From positions 1 through 64,000 of the IMG/VR virus record IMGVR_UViG_3300020156_000025: DNA of 64,000 nucleotides, one strand, 5' to 3'. The translations under genes were made by a program, and so were the position numbers. Positions 7,648-14,717 of this stretch are shown one piece after another. Origin of the DNA: a virus. How positions within the stretch are numbered: the stretch's first letter is position 1; each line of letters begins with the position of its first letter. A model generated the notes under the pieces. That model was not told where the DNA came from. It saw nothing but the letters and a program-made list of their open reading frames with translations, and ran no database searches.

Positions 7648-9114
7648 ATGAATCCGATGCTTACGGACAAGCAATACGCGGAGGTCTATAACCGGATGGT
7701 GCTGGCCGCGCGGCAATGTTTCATCACGTTCCTGTATCTCATGTTCCCGCAGGGGATGCCGGAGACGACATACAAGCTCGCGCCCTTGCACCTGTTCCTC
7801 GCGCAGAAGGTGATGCAGGCGTTCAGGCGTGAGGGGGCGAAGAACCGCGCGGTGTCGGTGCCGCCCCAGCACGGGAAAAGCCGGATGCTGGTGGTGAGGA
7901 CCGTGGCGTGGTTGATCGGGGCAAGGCCGGGAATCTCGATCGCCATTACCGGGTTCTCGCACTCGCTGCTGGTGGATTTCCTCAAGGAGGTGGAGGACCT
8001 GATGCAGACGCCCGCCTACCAGAGGATATTCCCGGGGGTGGTGCCGCGCTATGGACGGAACCGCGACGCGTCGAAATATTTCACGAACGGGGCATCGGTG
8101 GTGGCGAAGGCCGCGGGGTCTAAGCTGACGGGACGCCGGGTGGACTGGCTGATCATCGACGACGCGCACGCGGGACGGGCGGAGGCGGAGTCGGAGGTGC
8201 TGCGGAGCAAGGTGATCCAGTGGTTTTTCGCCGACTGCAAAACCCGCCTTTCGCAGGGGGCGCAGGTGTTCATCATCGGAACGAGATGGCATCCGGCGGA
8301 CCTGATCGGGTTCCTGACTTCGGACGAATACACGAAGCAGTTGAAGGACGCGGGACACGAGGAGGAGTTGTTCGAGGTGACGAACCTGCGCGCGATTTCG
8401 GAGGAGGGGGAGGAGGACCCGCTGGGGCGCGCGCCCGGGGAAGCGTTGTTCCCGGAGGAGCGACCGTTGCGGATGATGCAGGCACTCAAGGCCGCTCTTC
8501 CCGGATACGAGTGGGATTCGCAATACCGGGGGTCGCCGCGCTCGACGATGGGCGGGCAGGTGGACATATCCAAGCTGCGCTATCTGGACGCGGGGGCGGT
8601 GCCGTGGGACTACCTCGACGTGGCGCGGGGATGGGACTTGGCCATCTCGGAAAAGCAGGGGGCGGACTATACGGCGGGGGCGCTGGTGGGGAGGCACCGG
8701 CATACGGGGGACTACTATATCATCGACATGTTCCGGCGGAGGATGGCGTGGTCGAAACTGCGGGCGAACATGGTCAACGTGTCGCTGGAGGACCGCAGGG
8801 TGCGGAACGTGATGCGGGTGGGAATCGAAGGGGTGGCGGGATTCGACGTGGTATTTTCCGAGGTCCGGGACCTGCTGCTGGGAGAGGTGCAGGTGCTCAA
8901 GAAGAATCCGCCGAAGGGCGGGAAGTTGATCCGCGCGCAACCGTGGCTGAACCGGATCGAGGGTGGCAAGGTGTGGGTGGTGAACGGGCCGTGGAAAAAG
9001 GACTTTCTGGAGGAGCTGTTGCAGTTCCCGGAAGGCTCGCACGATGACCAGGTAGACGCGGTGTCGATCGGGTTCGAGATGCTGGAGCATCGCGAGAAAC
9101 TGCTGATCGCATAA
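7648..9114 (+). CDS. terL: Terminase large subunit
   Basis: A 488-residue packaging motor. Walker A is VPPQHGKSRM at about residue 70-79, Walker B WLIIDDAH at about 167-174, coupling motif IIGTRWHP at about 210. The C-terminal RNase H-like nuclease has RGWDLAISEK at about 327 with the first metal-binding Asp and HDDQVDAVSIGFE near 465 with the last acidic residues. It translocates DNA into the prohead and cuts concatemers. GGAGGA lies just upstream of the ATG, one of the few good Shine-Dalgarno sequences here. Confidence 0.93.
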   Translation: MNPMLTDKQYAEVYNRMVLAARQCFITFLYLMFPQGMPETTYKLAPLHLFLAQKVMQAFRREGAKNRAVSVPPQHGKSRMLVVRTVAWLIGARPGISIAITGFSHSLLVDFLKEVEDLMQTPAYQRIFPGVVPRYGRNRDASKYFTNGASVVAKAAGSKLTGRRVDWLIIDDAHAGRAEAESEVLRSKVIQWFFADCKTRLSQGAQVFIIGTRWHPADLIGFLTSDEYTKQLKDAGHEEELFEVTNLRAISEEGEEDPLGRAPGEALFPEERPLRMMQALKAALPGYEWDSQYRGSPRSTMGGQVDISKLRYLDAGAVPWDYLDVARGWDLAISEKQGADYTAGALVGRHRHTGDYYIIDMFRRRMAWSKLRANMVNVSLEDRRVRNVMRVGIEGVAGFDVVFSEVRDLLLGEVQVLKKNPPKGGKLIRAQPWLNRIEGGKVWVVNGPWKKDFLEELLQFPEGSHDDQVDAVSIGFEMLEHREKLLIA

Positions 9115-9119
9115 TCCCC

Positions 9120-9148
9120 TTGCTTGTTCGTTTCACCCCATGTTACGA
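9120..9148 (+). promoter_or_regulatory. Candidate sigma-70-type promoter
   Basis: TTGCTT, a 17-bp spacer and TTACGA lie just before the GroES-like gene, whose ATG begins 10 nt after the -10. The resulting 5' leader would be almost absent. The -35 matches the early-promoter family; the -10 is weak. Confidence 0.4.
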
Positions 9149-9158
9149 CCGGCTTGTC

Positions 9159-9485
9159 ATGACTGAACGAACAACCGACAATACCGCCGTATTCCAAGCA
9201 CTGGGTATCCGCGAGATCATCCCGATGGCCGACCACGTGATGGTCGCCCTTCACGGGCGCAAGGCCGAGAGTGAGGGGGGGATCGCGATTCCGGAGATTT
9301 CCCGCAGGGCGGAAGAATGGGGGGTGGTGATTGCCGCCGGGGACAAGGTGGAATTCCTGAGCCCCGGGCACGAGGTGTATGTCTCGCGCTTGCAGGGGAC
9401 GCACTATATCGAGAACGGGGTGGAGATCATCCTGATCCGTGAACCCGAGGTGAAGTGCACGCGCTTGCCGGAACAAGCCGTGTGA
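9159..9485 (+). CDS. GroES-like co-chaperonin
   Basis: A 108-residue protein matching the Cpn10 layout: an N-terminal strand IREIIPMADHVMVALHGRK, then the mobile-loop region ESEGGIAIPE (GGI is the GroEL-contacting tripeptide), then WGVVIAAGDKVEF and a late EIILIRE strand. Phage co-chaperonins (T4 gp31, RB49 CocO) replace host GroES so that GroEL can fold the capsid protein. Here it sits between terminase and the head genes, which suits that role. The ATG at 9159 is chosen; upstream in-frame TTG at 9120 is part of the promoter. Confidence 0.72.
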   Translation: MTERTTDNTAVFQALGIREIIPMADHVMVALHGRKAESEGGIAIPEISRRAEEWGVVIAAGDKVEFLSPGHEVYVSRLQGTHYIENGVEIILIREPEVKCTRLPEQAV

Positions 9486-9526
9486 GGCCCTCCCTCTCTC
9501 CTTGCAAACCCTCGCCATCCACGATC

Positions 9527-9931
9527 ATGCCACAACAGCCACAACAATTCATCGCTCCGCCGCCGGAGAAAAACGGGGTAATCCAAGTCGGGCTTCCGCT
9601 GGTGTTCGGTATTCCGGGCCATATCGCGCCGCTGACCGGGTTGCCGCTCTTGCTGCGGGGAATGAATCTGTTGTTCTGGCAGGAGGACTTCGCCGTGCTG
9701 GAACTGGAATGGTTCGAAACCGACGAGCACGGGGGTCCGGTGCGGATCGGTGACAAGGGGGAGGAATTGTCGATCCGCAGGGGGAGATTCGCGATCGTGG
9801 AGGAGGCCGACGGATCGTGGACGAAGGGTTTCGAGTTGGAAGACTCGCAGCCCGCGGCCCCGGATGCCGGGGTGGCTTTGCAAACCGTGCAAAACAACGA
9901 ATCGACCGAAGATGAACAACACGACCAATGA
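9527..9931 (+). CDS. Hypothetical protein, 134 aa
   Basis: The N terminus is Pro/Gln-rich (MPQQPQQFIAPPPEKNG), followed by a compact beta-rich domain (IQVGLPLVFGIPG, LFWQEDFAVLELEWFE, GRFAIVEE) and a flexible tail that includes LQTVQ, encoded by the palindrome. No family is recognised. It overlaps the next gene by 20 bp. Confidence 0.55.
   Translation: MPQQPQQFIAPPPEKNGVIQVGLPLVFGIPGHIAPLTGLPLLLRGMNLLFWQEDFAVLELEWFETDEHGGPVRIGDKGEELSIRRGRFAIVEEADGSWTKGFELEDSQPAAPDAGVALQTVQNNESTEDEQHDQ
9877..9893. repeat. Palindrome copy 4 (operator-like)
   Basis: TTTGCAAACCGTGCAAA, a perfect consensus copy, in the 3' end of the 9527 gene and ending 18 nt before the 9912 start. Confidence 0.8.
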
Positions 9932-10283
9932 CGAGGGGGAGGCCGAGCAAATCGACTTGGTGCCTGCGGAAGAGAAACCGGCCTCGCCTAAAGCGGTGAC
10001 ACCGCTGTGGAAGTGGGGGGCCATCGGATTGCTCACGTTGCTGGGCGGGGACAAGGGATTGGACCTGCACCGGTTCCTGAGCCATAACGAGACCAACCGG
10101 GATTGGCGGGAACCCTCGGGACTGGAAATCCATCTGGACTACCGGACGGGGGTTTACTACCTGTCGGGTCCCGACGGGGGACTGACGCCGCGCCTTGGCA
10201 CCGACGGGAAGCCGATGGTCAAGGAGGCGCACGCGATCGTTGAAAAGGTGCTAAAGAACGCCGCCGCCGGGTCCGAATTCTAA
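9912..10283 (+). CDS. Small membrane-associated hypothetical protein
   Basis: A 123-residue protein. One short hydrophobic stretch, WKWGAIGLLTLLGG, near residue 35-48 could be a membrane or amphipathic segment. The rest is polar and contains a duplicated YYLSGPDGGLTP/GTDGKP pattern. The ATG at 9912 is chosen because the longer upstream frame is a shadow of the preceding gene. The stop overlaps the next ATG (TAATG). Unknown function. Confidence 0.5.
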   Translation: MNNTTNDEGEAEQIDLVPAEEKPASPKAVTPLWKWGAIGLLTLLGGDKGLDLHRFLSHNETNRDWREPSGLEIHLDYRTGVYYLSGPDGGLTPRLGTDGKPMVKEAHAIVEKVLKNAAAGSEF

Positions 10284-10714
10284 TGCCTGTTAATACCGTG
10301 GAGGAAAACCGTCTGGTGTCTTTTGACAAACTCATGCTCCGTTTCCGCGAAGGGGGGAGTCTGGTGCTTTTGGCGGAGCTGCCGCCGGAGGACCAAGAAT
10401 TGGCGCTCGGTGCGGGGTGCGTCGCCCGCTTCCAAGGGGTGAGCTTCGTGTGGTTGCCGCCCTTGTCGGAAATCGACGCCGGGGAGGAGTTGCCGGAAGG
10501 AGGCGGAGGGCTTGATCCGGCGCTGTTCTTGCCGTTGCTGGAGATCTTGGACATGTCGATTGCCGAGGTGATCGCCGAGTCTCCGTCGGAGACACCGCGA
10601 TGGTGGCAGTTCAGGCGGAAACGCGCCCTGAGCGATCTGCGCAAGGGAATGGAAATCGCGAGGATGCTGGTGAAGGGGATTGCGGAGCGGAGCAAGGGGC
10701 TGGAGGGGGAATAG
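10283..10714 (+). CDS. Hypothetical protein, 143 aa
   Basis: A 143-residue protein with an N-terminal beta-rich half (LVSFDKLMLRF, SLVLLAEL, VARFQGVSFVWLPPL), a Gly-rich linker, and a basic helical C terminus after PRWWQFRRKRAL. It overlaps the upstream stop. No family is recognised; probably co-expressed with its neighbours. Confidence 0.5.
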   Translation: MPVNTVEENRLVSFDKLMLRFREGGSLVLLAELPPEDQELALGAGCVARFQGVSFVWLPPLSEIDAGEELPEGGGGLDPALFLPLLEILDMSIAEVIAESPSETPRWWQFRRKRALSDLRKGMEIARMLVKGIAERSKGLEGE

Positions 10715-10727
10715 AAGAAAACATTGC

Positions 10728-11267
10728 ATGCACAGGACCACGCCGGAGAGGATACTTGAAGCCTTGGGTGCACGGGGGGAGGCAACGTGCGCGGAATTGA
10801 TCGAAGCCATGCCGGATTTGAAACCGGGAAACATCCGGCGCGCCGTGTCGGTCATGTTCCTGAACCGGCGCATCGGAAGGATGCCGCACAAGGTTTGGAC
10901 CCCGGAGGGAAGGCAAGCGACGCAATGGACGCGCCCGGAACATCCGAGGTGCACGCTGTGCAGGGGGAAACGGAAGACGGGAAAGGGAGAGCGACATGAC
11001 CCGGCCAGACCGCCGAAGGGGCTGTGGACGAAGCCGGGACCGGGGAGGGAGGCCAGCCTGTGTCGTGCGCTGGAGGAGGAGCCCGCGGGCTTGACCCGGC
11101 AGGAACTGTCCGTCCGGACGGGATATTCGCCGATGCTGGTGTCGTGCGCGCTGGTGGCGCTGACATCGAAGGGGCTGGTGAAGAGGGGGACGGTGGACGT
11201 GATCACGGGCGGGCGCAAGGCAGCCCGGTGGTCGATTACCGCGAAGGGCCGGGAGGAGATGACGTGA
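10728..11267 (+). CDS. Tandem winged-helix DNA-binding protein
   Basis: A 179-residue protein with two winged-helix-like modules. The first is TTPERILEALGARGEATCAE, then GNIRRAVSVMFLNRRIGRM with a V-W wing. The second is LTRQELSVRTGYSPMLVSCA, then LVALTSKGLVKRGTV and a wing ending RWSITAKG. Between them is a CTLCRGKRKTG segment that may bind zinc. This is a candidate transcription regulator and one of the few proteins here that could recognise the dispersed palindrome (inference). The stop overlaps the next GTG start (GTGA). Confidence 0.65.
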   Translation: MHRTTPERILEALGARGEATCAELIEAMPDLKPGNIRRAVSVMFLNRRIGRMPHKVWTPEGRQATQWTRPEHPRCTLCRGKRKTGKGERHDPARPPKGLWTKPGPGREASLCRALEEEPAGLTRQELSVRTGYSPMLVSCALVALTSKGLVKRGTVDVITGGRKAARWSITAKGREEMT

Positions 11268-11815
11268 AGGGGACACGGCTGGTGGTGGCTAGCTGCGGGG
11301 AGGACGTGGCGTGGACGGAGGGGATGCCGGTGGACTCGGTGACGATCTATAACGCCGACCAGAAAAGGGAACTGCCCGGAAGTATCAGGGTGCCGAACGT
11401 GGCCCGCGAGGCGGGGATGTATGCCCGGCACATCCTGCGGAACTGGGACGATCTGGCGGAGGTGGAGGCGTTCGTGCAGGGGGACCCGTTCGACCATGTG
11501 AGTCCGACCGCCCTTGTTTCGCGCTTGCAGGCACCGATGAGGGCGGGGTTGACACCGCTGGGATACGTGCATCCGTTCCCGCACGGGTCGGGGCATCCGC
11601 ATATCGGATGGGCGAAGGGGTTGGCCTCGCGCACCCGCCTGCCCTTGCCGCCGCATTTCAACTGGGTGAGGGGGGCTCAGTTCAAGGTGACGAGGGAGGC
11701 CATAACGCGGAGGGGCAAGGGGTGGTGGCAGGGATGGTATTACGCCGTGATCGACGGGCACGAGTGGACGCCGTGGGGAGCGGAGAGGTTGTGGTGGTTG
11801 GTATTCGATCCTTGA
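11264..11815 (+). CDS. DUF3431-like protein (GTG start)
   Basis: A 183-residue protein with the DUF3431 pattern: an initial strand LVVASCGEDVAWTEG, VTIYNADQ, then VPNVAREAGMYARHILRNWD, LAEVEAFVQGDPFDH and a C-terminal FKVTREAITRRGKGWWQGW. DUF3431 proteins are thought to be glycosyltransferase-like, but the reaction is not established. The GTG at 11264 is preferred because it makes the 4-bp GTGA overlap with the upstream gene and the domain begins immediately. It sits beside a sulfotransferase-like gene, consistent with a glycan-modifying set. Confidence 0.65.
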   Translation: MKGTRLVVASCGEDVAWTEGMPVDSVTIYNADQKRELPGSIRVPNVAREAGMYARHILRNWDDLAEVEAFVQGDPFDHVSPTALVSRLQAPMRAGLTPLGYVHPFPHGSGHPHIGWAKGLASRTRLPLPPHFNWVRGAQFKVTREAITRRGKGWWQGWYYAVIDGHEWTPWGAERLWWLVFDP

Positions 11816-11846
11816 CCGTCAAGCCCCCGGAAGGGTATTGGCGGGC

Positions 11847-12428
11847 ATGCAAGTGAACCGCGATAAAGGGGTGATCGTGTTGAACAATCCCCGGACGGGG
11901 GGGCCTTCGGTTGCTCGCCTGATGGGGTGCGCCCCGATCGATCCGGGGGCGGTGCATCTCACGTCGAAGGAGGCCCGGGCCTCGGTGTCCGCGGAGGAGT
12001 GGCGGGAGTGGACGAAGATCGTCACCGTGCGTGATCCGGTGGAGCGGTTCAGGTCAACGTGCGCGGCCCTCGGGGTGGAGCCGGGGCAGGCGCTGGAAAC
12101 TCTGGAAGCAACCCCGGTGGATGAATGGGACCGGGTGTGGGGGCATCAAGTGCGCTGGCTCGCGGGCAAGCTGGACGTGGTGCTGCTGACCCGGCATATC
12201 GCGAACTTCGCGAACCACGGGCAGTTCGGACGGGGCACGGTGCGCAGTAACGAGACCGGGGCTGGGAGAGCGGGAGGAACGACCCCGGGACTGGAGGAGA
12301 GGGTAAGGGCGCTGTATGCGGTGGACTATGCCAAGTTCGAGAAGCTCCGGCTGTGGCACCCCGACCCGGAGGTGGTCATGTTCGTGGGCGGGGAATGCGT
12401 GGCGTGCCGCGCGCAACGGAAGCGCTAA
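11847..12428 (+). CDS. Sulfotransferase-like protein (second)
   Basis: A 193-residue protein with a degenerate PAPS-binding loop NNPRTGGPSVARLM near residues 13-26 and a 3'-phosphate-like motif TVRDPVERFRSTCAAL near 60. The second loop residue pattern (GGPS instead of GSTA) is a departure that could weaken cofactor binding. GGAAGGG sits 12 nt upstream of the ATG; an in-frame TTG at 11838 is less likely. The C terminus has a C-V-A-C pair. Acceptor unknown. Confidence 0.6.
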   Translation: MQVNRDKGVIVLNNPRTGGPSVARLMGCAPIDPGAVHLTSKEARASVSAEEWREWTKIVTVRDPVERFRSTCAALGVEPGQALETLEATPVDEWDRVWGHQVRWLAGKLDVVLLTRHIANFANHGQFGRGTVRSNETGAGRAGGTTPGLEERVRALYAVDYAKFEKLRLWHPDPEVVMFVGGECVACRAQRKR

Positions 12429-12527
12429 AAGGGGCGGAGGTAACAGCCCGCCCTTGCCCGCGCTGGACACGATCCGCGGGGTGTGGCACAAAGGATTCGC
12501 AGCACACGTTCACGACATACCCACGCA
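12429..12527. other. Short non-coding gap before portal
   Basis: About 100 bp without a convincing gene, hairpin or promoter. It contains one CGCCCTTG octamer at 12450, showing that the octamer also occurs outside genes. Confidence 0.6.
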
Positions 12528-13961
12528 ATGGCAATCTTCCCGTTCAAATCATTCCGCAAGCAGGCGTTGACCCTTGCCGACTTAAGCGATGCGGACAAGC
12601 GGGAGCTGTTCGGGCAGGCCGAACGCTCGCTGGCCGAACGCATGCCGGGGATCAAGGAGAGGCCCTTCATCGAAGCTCGTAACGGGGTGCCGATTTCCCG
12701 TCTCAAGGACTTCAACTCGTATCTTGAGGTCGGCTCGAAAAAGGTATGGGCTTCGTTCCGCGCCTGCCACCTGACCGCCAATATCCTAGTATCCGCGGAG
12801 ATGCAGGTGCTGAAGGTGAACAAGGACGGGGAGGCCGACGGTGATCCGCTGCCTACGAACGAATACCCGGGGTCGCTGCTGGTGTCGCCCAATCCTTACG
12901 ATTCGTGGGAGGAGATGGTCTACATGTGGACCTTCCACATGAAGCTGACCGGGAAGGCGTATTGGATGAAGGACGAATCGAACGCGCTGGGGCAGCCGAA
13001 GCACCTGTTCCCGTTGCTGCCGCAGTTCGTGGAGCTGGTGCCGGACCGGAAAACCAAGGTCAGGCATTACCAATACAAGGTCTCGGGGGAGACCCTGACC
13101 TTGAAGCCGGAGGAGGTGATCGAGTTCCGCAGGCCGCACCCTTCGTCGCTGATCCAAGGGCTCGGGGACGTGGAAGCGGGGACGGACCTGTTCCAGCTCT
13201 ACATGACCCGCAACACGCTGGAGGAGAGGTTCCTTGAAAACGGCGCGCAACCGTCGGGCATCCTGACCAAGAAGGATGTGGTCGAGGACGAGGACATGTG
13301 GACCATGCTCAAGAAGAAGTTCGACTCGGCGTATGCGGGGAAGAAGAACGCTGGCAAGACGGCGTTCCTGAACGGCGACTGGACCTATACCAAGATGGGC
13401 CTGTCGATGCAGGAAATGCAGGCTATCGAGCGGGAACGGTGGACGATCGAGCAGATTTTCCTGTGCCACGGCGTGCCCTTGTCGGTGGCCGGGCTGGAGT
13501 CGTCGGCCAACTATGCGACCGCCAAGCAGGACGAGATCAACTTCCGCAAATACGAATGCGTGCCGCTCTTGAACCTGCTGGTCGGGAAGCTGAACGGGGG
13601 ACGGACTCCGGACGGCAGCCCTCCGGTGAATCCGGGCTTGGCGTCCGTGTTCGGGGAAGACATCCGGTTCGATTACCGCTTGTCGGGACTGGTGGACGTG
13701 GAACAGGTGATGAAGGACTGGGCACCGCTGGTGCGCTTGGGCGGATTGACTCCGAACGAACTCCGCCGTCATGCGGGGATGGAGCCCGTGCAACAGCCGT
13801 TCCTCGACCAGTATTTCATCGAACAGGGGCTGGTGCCGATCGAGATGGCTGGTGCCTCGCAACCCGCGCCGGAGGAGGAGGCGAAGGGGATCGTGACGGG
13901 GACCGACCTCGGTGCCCGCGCCAAGATGCTCCGCAACCGCGCCAAGGGGTGCTGCCGGTGA
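12528..13961 (+). CDS. Portal protein, HK97 type
   Basis: A 477-residue portal protein that forms the dodecameric DNA-entry ring at the capsid vertex. Family-typical segments: VWASFRACHLTANILVSAEM near residue 70, LLVSPNPYDSWEEMVYMWTF, then LTGKAYW near 145, VIEFRRPHP, LEERFLENGAQPSGIL with the clip/stem region, and ERWTIEQIFLCHGVPLSVAG with AKQDEINFRK, then a C-terminal GGLTPNELRRHAGMEP. Length fits the HK97 family. The ATG at 12528 starts just before the first helix; an upstream in-frame start at 12483 is not family-like. Confidence 0.9.
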   Translation: MAIFPFKSFRKQALTLADLSDADKRELFGQAERSLAERMPGIKERPFIEARNGVPISRLKDFNSYLEVGSKKVWASFRACHLTANILVSAEMQVLKVNKDGEADGDPLPTNEYPGSLLVSPNPYDSWEEMVYMWTFHMKLTGKAYWMKDESNALGQPKHLFPLLPQFVELVPDRKTKVRHYQYKVSGETLTLKPEEVIEFRRPHPSSLIQGLGDVEAGTDLFQLYMTRNTLEERFLENGAQPSGILTKKDVVEDEDMWTMLKKKFDSAYAGKKNAGKTAFLNGDWTYTKMGLSMQEMQAIERERWTIEQIFLCHGVPLSVAGLESSANYATAKQDEINFRKYECVPLLNLLVGKLNGGRTPDGSPPVNPGLASVFGEDIRFDYRLSGLVDVEQVMKDWAPLVRLGGLTPNELRRHAGMEPVQQPFLDQYFIEQGLVPIEMAGASQPAPEEEAKGIVTGTDLGARAKMLRNRAKGCCR

Positions 13962-13966
13962 TCCGT

Positions 13967-13983
13967 TTTGCACGCTTTGCAAA
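13967..13983. repeat. Palindrome copy 5 (operator-like)
   Basis: TTTGCACGCTTTGCAAA in the portal/14013 intergenic gap, ending 29 nt before the next ATG. Confidence 0.8.
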
Positions 13984-14012
13984 AACCTACCCTTACCCTG
14001 AGACGAAACGCC

Positions 14013-14717
14013 ATGATGGGTTCATTTTTCGATTGGTTGGCAGGATGGAACACCCGCCTTGAATCCATCGCGGGGGTGGGGGGTGCGCTGGGGGTGATCG
14101 CGCTGTGCTTTGCCAAGGTGCGGAGGGGGGTGATGGCGTTCTTCCGTTCGATCAAAACCAAGTGGGTCGCGCCGGACAAGGTGTTGCAGGAGATACGGCT
14201 CATGTCGGAGTATCAACGGGAGGCACGGAATGCAACCGTGTCCATATCCGATCGTTTGGCCTCGGTGGAACAGGAACTCCGCCCGTCGGGGAAACGTAGC
14301 ATGTCGCAGAACATTGCCGTGCTGATGGGGCAGCACAGGCATTCGTTCACGACACAGAACCGTCCGGCGTTCCAGTGCGACGTGAGCGGGAACAACCTGA
14401 TGGTGAGCGAAGCCTATTGCGTGCTGGTGGAAGCGACTTCGGAGGAGGACCTCGTGTCGCTGGGGTGGATGCAGTTCGTGTTCACCGAGGACGGGCCGGG
14501 GTTGCTGCAATCGTTCGTGGTGGCCGCGGCCAGCCGCTCGCCTTGGCGCGGGGTCGCGAGGCTGGTATCCAAGACGGGGACCAATCTCGGGAAGTGGGAG
14601 CTGCGGGCGGTGCCGATAGGCAAGAGGGACGACGGGGAGGCTCTGTATTCGGGGCACCTGTCGCCGCTGGATGAGATTGCCAAGACGGTCGCGGGAGAGT
14701 ATCGGTGGGCATGCTGA
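14013..14717 (+). CDS. Head-region protein with one membrane segment
   Basis: A 234-residue protein. It begins MMGSFFDWLAGW and has a hydrophobic segment GVGGALGVIALCFA near residue 25-38, then a basic patch, a helical region, and a C-terminal beta-rich domain (FQCDVSGNNLMVSEAYCVLVE, LGWMQFVFTEDGPGLLQSF) that looks like a PAS- or sensor-like fold by pattern only. The gene is between portal and the MuF protein but no known head family is recognised. It overlaps the next gene start by 7 bp. Confidence 0.5.
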   Translation: MMGSFFDWLAGWNTRLESIAGVGGALGVIALCFAKVRRGVMAFFRSIKTKWVAPDKVLQEIRLMSEYQREARNATVSISDRLASVEQELRPSGKRSMSQNIAVLMGQHRHSFTTQNRPAFQCDVSGNNLMVSEAYCVLVEATSEEDLVSLGWMQFVFTEDGPGLLQSFVVAAASRSPWRGVARLVSKTGTNLGKWELRAVPIGKRDDGEALYSGHLSPLDEIAKTVAGEYRWAC

